Shown in pieces: positions 23,202 through 34,737 of a stretch of DNA of 64,000 nucleotides. Positions within the stretch are counted from its first letter, which is position 1; each line of letters begins with the position of its first letter. Made by a program: the position numbers and the translations under genes. Source of the DNA: Aquanectria penicillioides (Eukaryota; Ascomycota; Sordariomycetes; Hypocreales; Nectriaceae); NCBI GenBank assembly GCA_003415625.1, contig PYIU01000002.1, positions 1,860,001 to 1,924,000 of the forward strand, in the 5' to 3' direction. The notes beneath the pieces were generated by a model. The model did not search any database. It was not told where the DNA came from and saw nothing but the letters and a program-made list of their open reading frames with translations.

Positions 23202-24449
23202 AGGCTGTGCTTTAGGAGTAATGTGTTTGGGATCCTGGACTGGCTGGATCAACGGTTAGAACTTGGTAAAATGGTTGGTCTATGGAAGGCTGAAATGGGG
23301 GTTTCTGTCAGGAGGCAGCTATGATGCAGGGCTGAGAGCGCCTGCCCTGAAGGGAGTCAAGGCTTGTTTCCCTCATGTCCTCTAAGCCACCACGGCGACT
23401 TTGGCTTGTATGCAAACGGATTGTTCGTTTCACTGCGGAAAGGAGGAGCGGATGCTTGGGCGCCCGGCAAGAGATGTCTGAAGGCGAGTTTTCTGGATGC
23501 TCGTGAGACAACGCAACATGTCTGGGATAGAGAAGCAGCCGTATGACGCAACTTTACCTATAGCACCAATAATACCAGGACAAAATGTATGCAATCAGTG
23601 ATCATGCGTGGTGTCAACCCAGGCTATTAGCACATCGGGTTGCAGTGTATCCGCGCATGGGCTGCAAGTAACATCAATTCTGTCAACTTATCACTCATAA
23701 AATGCGAGTACCAGTAGCTATGGAGACATGGAGCGCATCCGATTGCGTTCGACTCATTCAGAAGCTTGTGTGGGTCTTGGAGCTCTTGAACTACGTGCTG
23801 TTGAGCACAGCTCGATGGAGCTAACGATTCGCCTACACGGAAATTGCCACCTCGATAAAGGGAATAATACATTCGATGCTACTCTATCTGGACAGGGATC
23901 TTCCCCGAATAGTATCTCGGCCTGTTGATTCGCCAGCCAGTAGGGCAAGATTATTGACAATGTGAGCACATGAAGTATCAATTTCTTAAATGGCAAATCG
24001 GGAAGGACCTCCTACCACTATACCAACTCCCCCGTGCATGTGGAAAACTGCCGCAACATTGACGTCCTCTCAACGTCACTTTCTCTCCCTTGTTTTGATC
24101 CATACCTGATCAGACCTTTTTTTTTTTTTTTTCAGCTTCTCTCTCTCCATTGGCTTAATGCCCCTCACCCATAGGGACAAACTCCCATAGGGGCAAACTC
24201 AGAAGGTGAAGGGGGAGGTAGCAGCAAGGCGTTCGGTTGAATTTTCCCTATCAGCATGTAGTCGCCCTCAATCTCGAAACGTTGCCATGATGTGGCATCT
24301 CTCTTAGATTCTCCACGGAGGCAGCGATAGAGGATCTCGACTTTGCGCTTTCCGTAAGCGATTCGAACTAGCCCATCATTTCCAAAATCTCAGCGATAGA
24401 GAGTTGAAGAGGAGTTGAAATCATGACAGACCTTTCCTTCCTTGTGCTT
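23202..24449. other. Gap between PKA gene and the decayed block
   Basis: 1.25 kb. It starts with the kinase 3' UTR. A T18 run followed by CAG (24117-24137) stands out. No protein-like frame was recognised. Confidence 0.45.
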
Positions 24450-26690
24450 ACCGGTCGTTGAAATACAATTTTGGGGTGAGTCTCACCATCCACACGCCTA
24501 CTGTTCACTTGGTTCTTATTTACGGCAGCGTTAAATCCACCATTGCGTTGCCTCGTAAATCCAGCACCTCTTCGTTTACTAGTTCGAAGTTTAGCGTGTT
24601 TGCATCAAGAAAGGAATATTGGTTTTGGATCATTCAGTAGGGAATTGTTCGTCCACCAAGACGAAGCTGGTCCATTTTGAAACAAAGGACCATTTGCACC
24701 CCAATCGCTCCCCTTCGTGCTTGGCTTTGATATCACTGGGAACCCCTACGGTTTTCCCGAAGCTCGTATCAATCTTGCCTTCCCCACGCTCAAGATCCGT
24801 ATTAACCCTCGAGCACCCAATTGATGAATCATGGTGCCTTTTTTGTCGAGTACTTTGATGCGGATGGTGATGACGCTGTCTCCGCCCCCAGGACGCGGGA
24901 TTCGAAGGGTCAGCTCCATTGGAGAATCTTCAGCCTTGAACAATCCTCAATGAGCATGAAGATTCAGTTGCGGAGGAATAGGCTCAGTGCTTCTGTATCA
25001 ACTGGCGACTGGAACATTCTCTGAGCCAACCCTTCCTTAGTTTTGTTAGCCTCTGAGGAGAGCGTTCCGTTTAGTTCAAATGAGCCCGGTCCAACATGGC
25101 CAGAGAGTGAGGCGCTGAGAACTGCCACAACCCGCGATTCGAATCCTTCAAGTGCGGCATTCGACATGGCTTCAGCATAAGTACCTCCAGCCTTAGCGAT
25201 TCCCTCAATAAGCTGGTGACTAACATCATGTCCCAACCCTAAAGCAAACGATCTCAATTTCCCATTCGAAGATTTTCTCGCCCTTTGGACCAAGTCAATA
25301 ACCTCGTCCTTATACCAGACCTGCCGTCTGTCAAGATGACAATGTCGGTGGAGCTAGATGCGCGTCTTGTTGCGATGATGTTTTTTAGGGCACCAAGTAA
25401 TTCAGTGCCTCCAAGGTCCGCTGCGAATTGATTTGAACCGTAAGGCAATGCTTGCTCTAAGGAAATCTCAGTGTACAGTCGGGAGTGTGGCCAGAGAGAC
25501 TCGAAATGAGTTCCAAAGGACCATGGGTTGAAGTAGCATTCTTCTGGGAAGTCCCTTGAGAAAAAGTTGCATAGCCGATTTCAGTGCATCTATTTTGTCC
25601 GACATTTTTCCTGAGCGATCTGCCACAAATAGAATCTCTGAATCCTAAGGTTCCGTTTGTTGGTTTGGGTGGGGTAGTGAGCATAACCGTTTGATGATTG
25701 CCGAGCGAGGGATGGATTTCCATGCAAGCGTGCGGGTTTTCCACACCAGCTTCAGGTCTAGTGCAGACCTCCAATACAAAGCCATTCTTCAGATAAGTAA
25801 CATGATCTAGAAGCGTGACCAGGACCATCCTTGGATTGCTTTCTCCGGCCTGCTGAGCAAATACCGCCCAGTTCTGATGCATCGCTGTCCCAACACCTTT
25901 CTCAACTTCGATTTTGTGTGACGTGCTCTTGACCCAAACAATCTCCTACGGCGCCAAGATATCTATTGTTATGCTGAACTGCCGGAGCACATATGTTCAT
26001 GATAGCGCCTCCGCCAGCCCCTCTAGCACGGGTCCATAACGGGAGGCGATGCTCAATGGAAGTGTAAATGTTGTCATAGACTCCTCGAAACGAAAATCGT
26101 ACTTCAGAAGACTGATGAACGAGATCTGGGCCTTGAGTTGGGCTCCGGCGAGGATATTTCCAAGAGTAGTAGTAAAAATGTCGGCAGTGTGCTGATCCAA
26201 CAAGCCAGCTATCAATCCATGTTGACGTGCTTCAGCATAGGTCTAGAGAGCCTCCTCCTTCGGTTTCACGACGCCTTTGAGTATCCTTTCCTTATCAACT
26301 TGGCAGTCAAAGTCGGCGACTGTGCTGTCAGGAAGAAGAGGGAATGTGTATTTTGCTTCGGGAATCGCCTCGGTGGTCCGTTGAAAAATACTTGGGCGAC
26401 GGATACCTTTGCAGTATCGTTGACAATTTGAACGTTGACAGGCACTGAAACTGGAGGCAAAAAGCCTGGAGTCGGGTGCATAAGTTTGCCATCAACCTAT
26501 TGTTCCCACCTCGGTCGCTGAATTATTGGCGTAGAGCTCCTCTCCGATCCCCCAGGCTCGCTTTTGGGTCTCTGAAGATGTGCAATAAGCCGGCTCTCGA
26601 TACCTGGGCGCATTCGTGGAGGTGGTGGAGGCTCTCGGGGATCCCATCTAATTCCAGCGTGCGTCATTACCATAGTGATGGTTCGTGATG
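24450..26690 (-). pseudogene. Decayed VIT + von Willebrand A domain protein gene
   Basis: Fragments in several minus-strand frames line up in the order of one fungal VIT-VWA protein. N-terminal RWDPREPPPPPRM-like (26650-26500); VIT start PPVSVPVNVQIVNDTAKVS (26481-26266); KPKEEAL-stop-TYAEARQHG then IAGLLDQHTADIFTTTLGN (about 26260-25997); FVLEVCTRPEAG (25882-25630); a VWA strand ILFVADRSGKMSDKI (about 25640-25590); GGTELLGALKNIIATR and VILTDGR (25448-25310); FALGLGHDVSHQLIEGIAKA (25293-24964); MELTLRIP and IHQLGARG (24943-24746). Frame changes separate them. One stop (TAG near 26245) stands where Gln is expected, a CAG to TAG change. The metal-site DxSxS appears as DRSGK, losing the last Ser. 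The intact protein would be an intracellular or wall-associated VWA protein of unknown role. Boundaries are approximate. Confidence 0.72.
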
Positions 26691-26889
26691 CGGCAACCAA
26701 ATTGACTGTGGTGAATAGTGGTTTGTTCCGGGAATGATGAAGTCAACGTTGCACAGGTTGAGTGGGCCAAGGGCTCGGGCATCGCGGGTTCCTCGATCCA
26801 GCGCGTAAAATATCTGCTCGAAGCTACAGAGACACCTGATCATAGGCAGAAATTAGGCTGCGATAGCGTAGTGCGTGTTCAGTTCAAGC

Positions 26890-27530
26890 AACACGAGTCG
26901 TCAGACAGCCAGCCTGGTTCAGATCGACAATATCACACAAGGATTGCGCAGCCTACTTGTTGCCATTCGGAGATGCTGACCAGCCGGGTTTCGTGAGGTG
27001 GAAATCCAGCTGTACTCGCTGGGCTCTGCTCTTTCGGCGCTCGATAAGGCCACCATCGCAGGTCAACAACAGTCTGAGGGAGCAGCAATTCTTCAGTCCA
27101 AGCTATAGAATTGCCGAGAAACGTCAAATCACCTTGAGGCAATGGTTGAAAAGTACAGTCGGTTAGGAAAGCCTCAGGATTCACTCGTCTCAGCACAGAA
27201 ACGATTCGTCCGGGGCATCGTTGATAACTGGAAGAAGATCGAATGGACGACTGAAGGAGGCGACTTGGCTACGCTGAGAAGTCAGCTTACTGTTCACACC
27301 AACAGCATAAATCTTGCTTTGAGTGCGATGAACAAGTTAGTCACCCAAAAAGTCTTATGCCTTCTTGGCCCTGTGCTAACAATTTCGCAGTTTGCAGGCC
27401 AGCAGACTTGAGACGCGAGTGATTGAACTATCCAGCATGCACAAGAAATACACGATTGGTATGATCAGAATCTCAAACACCAACGAGGTCCCACCGGAGC
27501 TAGAACACCAACTTTCCCAGCCCTGAGTTT
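26890..27530 (+). pseudogene. Fragment of a fungal STAND-type N-terminal (Helo-like) domain protein
   Basis: Plus-strand pieces read VQIDNITQGLRSLLVAIRR, then after a break EIQLYSLGSALSALDKATIA, then LQSKL-stop-NCRETSNHLEAMVEKYSRL, then RFVRGIVDNWKKIEWTTEGG and LRSQLTVHTNSINLALSAM. A conserved-looking intron (GTTAGT..GTGCTAAC..CGCAG, about 27335-27399) joins to NLQASRLETRVIELSSMHKK. This helical pattern is typical of the N-terminal domain of fungal NLR/STAND proteins (azaphilone-L-like/Helo family), which trigger programmed cell death or nonself responses. The downstream NACHT or repeat parts are absent. Stops and frame breaks make it a relic. The family call is moderate and function cannot be claimed. 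Confidence 0.5.
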
Positions 27531-29079
27531 CGGGTTATACTTGAAGTCCAGTGGGACACCTAAGTTGATCTGCAGGGCAACGTCTATCAACCCAGATTAG
27601 GATGAAAACCCTGCGAGGGCTCACGAAAGCGGCCAAGACTCCCAGCCACGACTGTTTCTCTGCAACTGTACGCCACATTCATCTGAAGCGGAGCAACATC
27701 AACAAAGAAGACTGGACAAATTTTCATGTGTGCTTGTCAAGAAAATTAACCCGTCACTCTCAAAACTAACTGTTCATTAGTGTCGCCCATTACATATTCT
27801 GTCAGACTAGCCAGTTGAGGAGCGATGTCTTGGATGATGTACCTTGTGTCGTTGATAATGAGCAGGGTTTCGCCATCGAGTAAGACACATTAACCAGTTT
27901 CGGAAAACACAAACTAAGCCAAAATCAGGGATGATAGAATTTGAAGACATGTTCATCAGAAGTTTGGCTCTCCGAAGAGGGAGTGCTTTGTTGAGTGAAA
28001 ATCGGGACACGATGATGACATATGAAGCACGAGACTCTGAGATAGGCTCGAGACCGGAGACTAGAATCCTTTCTCTCACCTCGCAAGTAGAACACTTGGC
28101 CAAAAATATATACTTGTACTGACTATTTCTAGGGACTTCACCGTTTCGGATAATTGTGCCCAAAATGCGGCGTTTACCCTAAACCAACAAACATATACTC
28201 GGCCCTCAATTCAAACAGTTCAAATCCCCCACTACAATTCAATTGAGACGAAGCTTGCGATTTGAACTCTTTGCCCTGTCCCTTCAAACCCAACAAGAAC
28301 ACGAGGAGATTATCCTTAAATTGTAAGCCTCTCTAAAACCCAATGTTCGAGGCTAGATCTAGAGCTAATTAAGTACATGCGAGAATAGCCAAGCAACTGG
28401 AGTTCACACAGAAGATATTATTCTCACAGAGTCTGAAATATCCAGTGTTCGGAACACATCCACTGATCGTTTTCGCATGGTAATTACGAGTCTGGATGGA
28501 CAGACCATTATATCACAGAGTTGCAAGTACAATGAAAGGGCGTGTAGTGATCATCGCTGACTATTTTGATCATCCATCTAGTGGCTGAGGATTCCTTTAC
28601 CAACCGAAATGGGCATCCTAGCTCCAGAAGCCTGACATAGGTACGCAACTCAGGTAAACTTAAAGGACGGGAGGCGGAAGTGGCACAAATACCCCGACGG
28701 ATTTGAAGATTTATATTTTTCGGATTTGCAAAGGAAGTAAAATTCATTAAGAATGTATTTTTCGGCTGCATTTTTTTTTGGTCTCCTCCTATCTGAACCT
28801 TGCTGTTAGTGGATCGATTGCTTGAGCTGGGACTTGCATCAATATTCTGTGGGGCCGAAATTGATACGATCAAAGGAGGGGGTTGAGAGGAAGTGTCGAG
28901 GCATAGGCATGGGAAAGGCCCCTCACAGGCCACATAACATGCAATCCTTGCAGCACAAGGAGACAATACCCTGACAAGAGGTTTCTATCTCTTACTATTG
29001 TGATGTTCACCGACAATGGAGCAAAGCAGAGCAAAGTGGATGTATGTATGTTTGTTTGTTTGTATACCCACACCCACCA

Positions 29080-29121
<42 letters not shown>
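29080..29121. repeat. (CA)n microsatellite
   Basis: An almost perfect CA dinucleotide run of about 42 bp, preceded by TTTG and CCACC imperfect repeats. Confidence 0.95.
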
Positions 29122-29126
<5 letters not shown>

Positions 29127-29586
29127 GCCAAGCAGAGCTAAGCTTTGTCTCGGCTCAATCAAATCCTGGCAAAAACATGTGGCCGGTGGGCAGAAAGTCC
29201 CCTTCGAGTAATGATGCGTTAAGCACAAAGAGACAGAGAGAGAGCACGAGATAAAATGCCTGTGCCTGTCATATTGTGTGGTACACCCCTTGTAACCCTT
29301 GTAAGAAAAAAAAATAGGGAATTTTGCTCGCATTGGAAGCCACTCGAGGCCGAATTGGAGAAAGTGGCGAGGCTGGGGGAGACTGGGGACTTGAGTCCAG
29401 CCCGCCGATCAAACAGCCCGCAAGCGGAGAGTACAAGTGCAGTCTGATGCTAACGCTGCATGAGACATACCTAATAAATACCATCCGCACACGCCTCGTC
29501 CTTGCAGCTTGCTTTGCCTGCCTTAGCCTACGCTTGTTCTTATGTACCTTACCAATCCGTGTTGGCGCCCTCCGAGATTGGCGACG

Positions 29587-29616
29587 GCAGGACAGGACAG
29601 GACAGGATAGGACAGG
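29587..29616. repeat. GGACA tandem repeat
   Basis: Five to six copies of a GGACA pentamer with one G-to-T variant copy (GGATA). Confidence 0.9.
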
Positions 29617-29862
29617 GAATGTGACTTTTTTGCAGCCGGGGATCATCACTCTGACATCTCTCTCTTCACTCACCATTTGCCTCTTGTCTTGTCTTTTTTC
29701 CCCCTTATTCTTGACTGACTCGACGGGAAGACGTGAGGAGTCGAAGAGCTGGAGAGCGTGGCCGATTACCTACAGCGCCCACCCGCCCGCACATCCGCCC
29801 GCACATAAACAATTTACCTACAACAACGCGCCAGCAGCGGCGGCCGCACACACGCCAAAACG

Positions 29863-29881
29863 CCCCCCCCCCCCCCCCCCC
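29863..29881. repeat. C19 homopolymer in the CorA-like leader
   Basis: 19 consecutive C on the + strand, 82 bp before the CorA-like ATG. Confidence 0.95.
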
Positions 29882-29963
29882 GGATACCTTCGATACCTCG
29901 AGTCCAGTCGAGTCCCGCAAGTTCAGTCAAGTCAAACAAGCAAGTCCAGTGCCTTCATCCGCC

Positions 29964-31994
29964 ATGGAAAACTACATCTTCCGCCACTATGTCAACGAGT
30001 GTCGCGTCGTCCACGAGGATACCGCTTACCTCGAGATGTTCAATTATTCCGTACGCAATCCCTCTGCCGCCGTATTCCCGATGCTCCGCCTGCTCCGCCT
30101 GCACCGCCCCAACTCCCATGTGCCCAAGCCCAACTAATGCGCCCGCCACCCGCCTCCAGGACTCGTTCTACAACTCGGCCGAGGAACATCCCCTCACACC
30201 CGACGAATTTGACAACTTTCTGCATCGCCGAGTACGTCTCTCATTCATGCCATTTACCTACTTTACTTTCACCCAGCCGCCGCAATTTGCCAAGCTAACC
30301 CAATCATGTTCTTGTTTCCATGCAGGGCGTCTTTGCACCCCCAGACAACTTGCGCCCAGGCACAAAGCTGCTCAGCGGCATTCGCTTGATGTAAGTCTCA
30401 CTCTCATCTCGACTGGATGGATATTCTACCCACCATCGCTCTCCTCGACCAATTCACTGACCAATGCTTTTTCCAAAAAAAAAGCATCCAAAAGAATGCC
30501 AAGGACAAGGACACATTCATGCCCAAGGTCCTGTCCCTTCCCAAGGATACCTATCAGTCAATGGTCCGCACTCTGAGGCTGCCTCTTCGTGCCATTGAAA
30601 CCACTGCAGTAGTTGGTCCGTTTTTCTGGTCGTCCTATGATCATGACGATGACGATCCCCATCTGCGTAAGTTTCTAGAATGCCTGGCTTACATCATCAA
30701 CAAACAAGTTGAATCAAGGATGCACAGGGATGTATTATTAACATGCGCTACTAGAAATCATTCATCGCAAATCCGATGTCCGCAAAAAGGGCAAGACGCG
30801 TGGCTGGGAGATGATGCTTTCGCACTCTTTCAAAACCAACATCACCACCGGCTTTCTCAAGGGCACCCCCAGCGCCGATGTCGAGAGGGCCCTTGACCAC
30901 CTCAAATCATGTTCTGCCGAGATTGCTCACCCGTTGCTGCTCCCAACAATCATCCTCTGTTATGACTTGTCTCCCGTCAATGACCAAAACAGCGCGATGC
31001 CCGCGATTGGCTGCGCCGTCTCGAGAATGCCGTCAGTTTCCGAAACGAGGTCGAGGAGACCGAGCAGTACTTCCAGGACGGGCTGATAGAGGTGGACGGA
31101 CTGAGCCGCGATTTGGTCGAGTGCCACGGCCACGTCTTGTGGAAACGTCCCCAGGCTTACACAGCCCTTGTGAAGGAGATGGAGAAAGCCATGAGCAATT
31201 TCCACGTCAAGTGGATGATGACGTTTGAAGACGAAATGTACGACATCGAGCGCGTTCATCGTACCGAGCTTGACAAGCTGCACCGGAGCATGCTCTCTCG
31301 CCTCGATTTCTACAAGGTCAAGCTGACGGGACTGGAACACTACGTCCACACCACCCTCGAGCGTTTGAGGGTCCAGCGTGAGGCTGTAAGTAGGCCTTTT
31401 GGTCATAAAAAAAAATGATCCCCCTTTTGATAGACGGATAGCTGCTAACATGGAAACAGCTGTATAACATCATGTCACAGCGCGAAGCAAGACTCAACCT
31501 TGAAATCGCGGGAGAGCAGCGAAGAATAGCTCATGCCAGCAAACGAGACAGCACTGCCATGAAGACTCTATCACTGATGGGTGCTCTCTTCCTCCCCGGC
31601 ACATACTTGGCCTCAGTATTTAGCATGACATTTTTCAACTTTGACGACAGTGCGTTCCCCCCTTCATCTATGATGGCTACATTAGCACTTCTCCCCCCCC
31701 CCCCCCCCCCCCCCTCCTTTCCACATCACAGTATTGACGCCCTCTCTAGAAAGCAGCCCTACTGTATCCGTTCAGCTCTGGATCTATTTTGCCGTCACCA
31801 TCCCGATTACAGTCTTCATCGTCGGGGCCTGGCTGTGGATCGACAGGCGGCGCATGGAGCAAGCTCGGAAAGATGACGCAGACCTCGAGAAGAATATCGA
31901 GAAAATGGAAAACGAAATCATGTTCCACCTGCGAAAACGCACCATGAGCAAGGCCAACACATGGAACTCAATCAGTCCGAACCCAAGACCATAA
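29964..31994 (+). CDS. CorA-like (Mg2+ transporter superfamily) two-helix membrane protein; one frameshift
   Basis: Seven exons: 29964-30050, 30160-30231, 30326-30390, 30485-30666, 30755-31385, 31460-31649, 31750-31994, about 490 aa after allowing one missing base. The large N-terminal part is cytosolic, with a charged helix (EMEKAMSNFHVKWMMTFEDE through LDKLHRSMLSRL) like the long CorA stalk helix. Two C-terminal membrane helices are MGALFLPGTYLASVFSMTFF and LWIYFAVTIPITVFIVGAWL. The pore signature GMN is replaced by FSM, as in many fungal CorA-like proteins, so Mg2+ transport is uncertain. The frame breaks at 30986-30989 (AAAA, one A missing) between LSPVNDQ and KQRDARDWLRRLENAV. Homopolymer C and G tracts lie in the leader, last intron and 3' UTR. 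Three or more introns have textbook sites, so the model is firm apart from the indel. Confidence 0.85.
31693..31714. repeat. C22 homopolymer in the last intron of the CorA-like gene
   Basis: 22 consecutive C on the + strand inside the 100-bp intron 31650-31749. It occupies the region where a branch site and polypyrimidine tract would be. Confidence 0.95.
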
Positions 31995-32594
31995 GGTCGT
32001 ATAAATGCCTCAACCTTCAAGACATTTGTCAAACAAGTGATGAGAGGTGGCAGGCGAAGGGTGACAGGGGGGGGGGGGGGGGGGGGGGGGCAGTGTGGTA
32101 AGGTGATTGGAATCTTCTCTTCTTAAATTGGGCGGCATTTTTCTTCTTCTTCTTACGTGTGATACGACTTACGACTGATGAGCATGCATCACAAAATCAG
32201 AATTATGGGCGATGATATGTTACGATATGATACATTTACTATATATCCTAGAAATCTTGTGGCTATCAAAGTACCCAAACATTAATACTACCATCTCAGC
32301 CCCTTCGTCTCCTACATGCGACTGAACCTCCCAAATCGTGTCGTGTTTCATCCAATCCCAGTATGCACGTAAAGAGTAATGGCAAAGCCTGGTAGGGATC
32401 TATCTCAAAACGCCGTGGCGGTGTCCAAGGTGGTTTCTTCACCGAGACCACCGCCAGAAAAAGCAATTTCCTAAACTCCAGTACAATGCTTTCGTCTTTG
32501 CCACCTCTATCGAGTGCCATCATTTCGACGTATCAGAAACCCAAATTGGATAGAACAAAAAAAGACGCAGTTGTCTCAGACTGGAGGTAAGACC
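31995..32594. other. Convergent 3' region of CorA-like and LMBD2-like genes, with a G24 run
   Basis: 600 bp between stop codons. It includes a G24 homopolymer (32067-32090) 72 bp after the CorA-like stop and an AT-rich stretch with ATACGATATGATAC-type sequence (32200-32250). No gene is seen. Confidence 0.6.
32067..32090. repeat. G24 homopolymer after the CorA-like stop
   Basis: 24 consecutive G on the + strand in the predicted 3' UTR of the CorA-like gene. Confidence 0.95.
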
Positions 32595-34737
32595 TCAAAT
32601 CCGAATCTGACCCTCGCCTCCTCCAAACCATCTCCTGAAATCGGTGCTGGTTCGTCCACTGCCTGACTCGCCAGCATTGTCATCACCTCCCATCCACTTG
32701 GGTTTCTTGATTCCTTGCCCAAAGTCCTGCATCCATTTAGGTGTTTCGAAAGTATCCACAGTGTTCTTCATGCGGTGACCCAGGAGTTGGAAGAAATTTC
32801 CATCTTCATCAGGTTCGTCTTCCCACACTGGTCCACGAGTGGCCCTGGCACTACGACGCGCGGCGTTGGGCATGCGAGCAGGGGATCGGGCCGGGGATGA
32901 TGATGAGCCACGGGCATTGGGGATAGAAAGAACCGGAGCGGAGCTTCCTCCCGCAGAAAGTCTGGCGATGGCTTCCTCGCGACGGTGGAAGAGCGTGTTG
33001 CCGCCGAGCTCTCTAGCAATGAGATCCCGACCCTCGCGCCATGAACCAGTTCCATAACCAGTGATGTTATCTTCTTCGTCCTCTATAACATCCATTCCCA
33101 CAAAGAGCCTCTTGACCTTGCCATAAATTCCAAATAGAGTCGCAAGGACGGGGAAAAGGACAACGACAGGGAAGAGATCATCGAACCAGCGGCCCAGCGG
33201 TGTCAGGTCAATGAGTTTTCCAAGGAACTTGTAGAAGATCGTCTTCTTGTAGACATCCCCGGACAAGAAGGTCATAAAGTTGTAGGACAGTGGAATCGTG
33301 AGCTTGGCAACCTGCATAGCATACCAAAAGGCCGATTCATGAGCCGTGTTTCGCCTGACAAGAGCTCGGCCACGCCAGACTTTGACTTCAGTCATCGACG
33401 TAAGTGCGGCGGCGCACATGTAGCAAATCCAGAAGGAGGAAATGAGCTGACCAGCGAAGCCAACCTCGGCCCGATCGCCAACCCAGTGATGAATGACGCT
33501 GAGCCTAATGACAGATAGTTTGGGGAAGGCAACCTTGACGACCTCAGACCACACAATGCAAGCCGAAGCCGCCGCCAAAAAATATTCCCGATAAGATCCG
33601 CGCATAGGGGAGCGCATAGTAGTAGAAGAGGTATCGGGTGTAAGGTGAGAGAATTTTAGCCCTTTCCCATCCTCTAACATGGGGCGAGACTTCACCAAAC
33701 TCTAACTTCTTCGATGCAGCAGAGTCCAAGATGGTCTGCGTTTCAGCGGCTTCTGTGACAAGGCGGCTCCAGGCATTGACATATCGGGATCTGGCATGTT
33801 TCGCACGGACTAGTCTTCGAGTCAAGTCGGCAAGGTACTTTTCGGTGATGACGTGCGGGATGTTGATCGTCTCAGCACTGCCACCAAATCGAGTAGCTCG
33901 CGGCTGGGTTTCGGAAGGTTGGCGATTTCCTGAAGCTCTTCAATCCAGTCTTGGAAATCCAAAGCACTACCCACCTTACGGCGGGCAAGCTCAGCAACCT
34001 GACCCTCGATATCCTCAAGGTTCATGAGGGAATCTTCCATCTGTTCGTAGACCTTGGGTGCTTTGCCTTGAAGCCGGCGCAACCGGCCGCTAATGCTTGC
34101 TCCTCGGATCAGACGCCTCGGGATGGATACCAGGCCGTGGCCCATGAGATAGATGGCCAGGATCAGACCCCAACAGTACGCCAATGCCATTATCAAGGCC
34201 TTGACCGATGTGAAGCTAAAGCCAGAGTAGATGAAGAAATAAATGAGACCGATGGAGCCGAAGCCGAGGACCGTGGCGTGGAATTGGGCATTGCCACGGA
34301 GGGAGTATAGAAGTTTATCTATCGGTTCTCGATAGCCTGCATCGGAGTATTCGGCGAGGATAGGGAGGATAAACCTGAAGCGACAAATCAGCAATGTGTG
34401 GGAGCATTTGTGCAATCGACGCATACCAAGTTAGGGCAAATGTAAGCCAGTACGTGATCCTCCACGACACCAGAATAACCCTCTCTGGTAGCCATATTCC
34501 ACGCGAAGCATCATCTCCTGTTGCTGCGCTCGAGGCAAGGTCGACTGGGACGAGGATAACGACAATCGAGGGGAGCCAGAGGGCGAAGAAGATCGGGATG
34601 AGATAAAAGGCCGGAGTCGATCGGAGTGGAAGATAATATCGTAGGATGAGGAGGACGACCAAGGATATAATCAGCAGCGCAAGCAATGAGAACACCTCAG
34701 AGCCGACTGGCGACGAACTGCTGGTGATATGGATCAT
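32595..34737 (-). CDS. LMBR1 domain-containing (LMBD2-like) multi-pass membrane protein; two frameshifts
   Basis: Two exons: 34737-34427 and 34374-32595, about 696 aa after compensating a -1 and a +1 indel. Hydrophobic helices begin at about residue 15 (SLLALLIISLVVLLILRYYL) and continue with YLIPIFFALWLPSIVVILVP, ALTWFILPILAEYSD, IGLIYFFIYSGF, LIMALAYCWGLILAIYLM, and in the C-terminal half LISSFWICYMCAAAL and LFPVVVLFPVLATLFGIYG. The order and the PHVITEKYLADL, SAASKKLEFGE and PYTRYLFYYYALPY segments match the LMBD2 family. The hydrophilic tail ends with DFRRWFGGGEGQIRI. Frames break at 33906-33908 (GGG on +, one base missing) and 33577-33582 (A6 on +, one base extra). LMBD2 proteins are linked to GPCR signalling in animals; the fungal role is unknown. 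It is divergent from hat1. Confidence 0.88.

Larger units (their letters stand above)
27531..29963. other. Gap upstream of the CorA-like gene, with microsatellites
   Basis: 2.4 kb without a recognised gene. 27800-28500 is AT-rich and may continue the decayed block. A CA repeat of roughly 20 units lies at 29080-29121, a GGACA repeat at 29587-29616, and a C19 run at 29863-29881. The last 600 bp should contain the promoter and leader of the CorA-like gene. Confidence 0.5.

Noticed and set aside
24450..26690. VIT-VWA frames as an active multi-exon gene
   Set aside because: Frame changes occur inside conserved strands without splice sites and at least one in-frame stop is present; indel error alone would not give the TAG.
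26933..27196. Minus-strand frame with protein-like composition
   Set aside because: The + strand of the same interval matches a STAND-type N-terminal domain with a conserved intron, so the minus frame is a shadow.
29324..30298. 324-codon open frame across the CorA-like leader
   Set aside because: It overlaps the first exons in another frame, is Pro/Arg/Ser low complexity and runs through the C19 tract.
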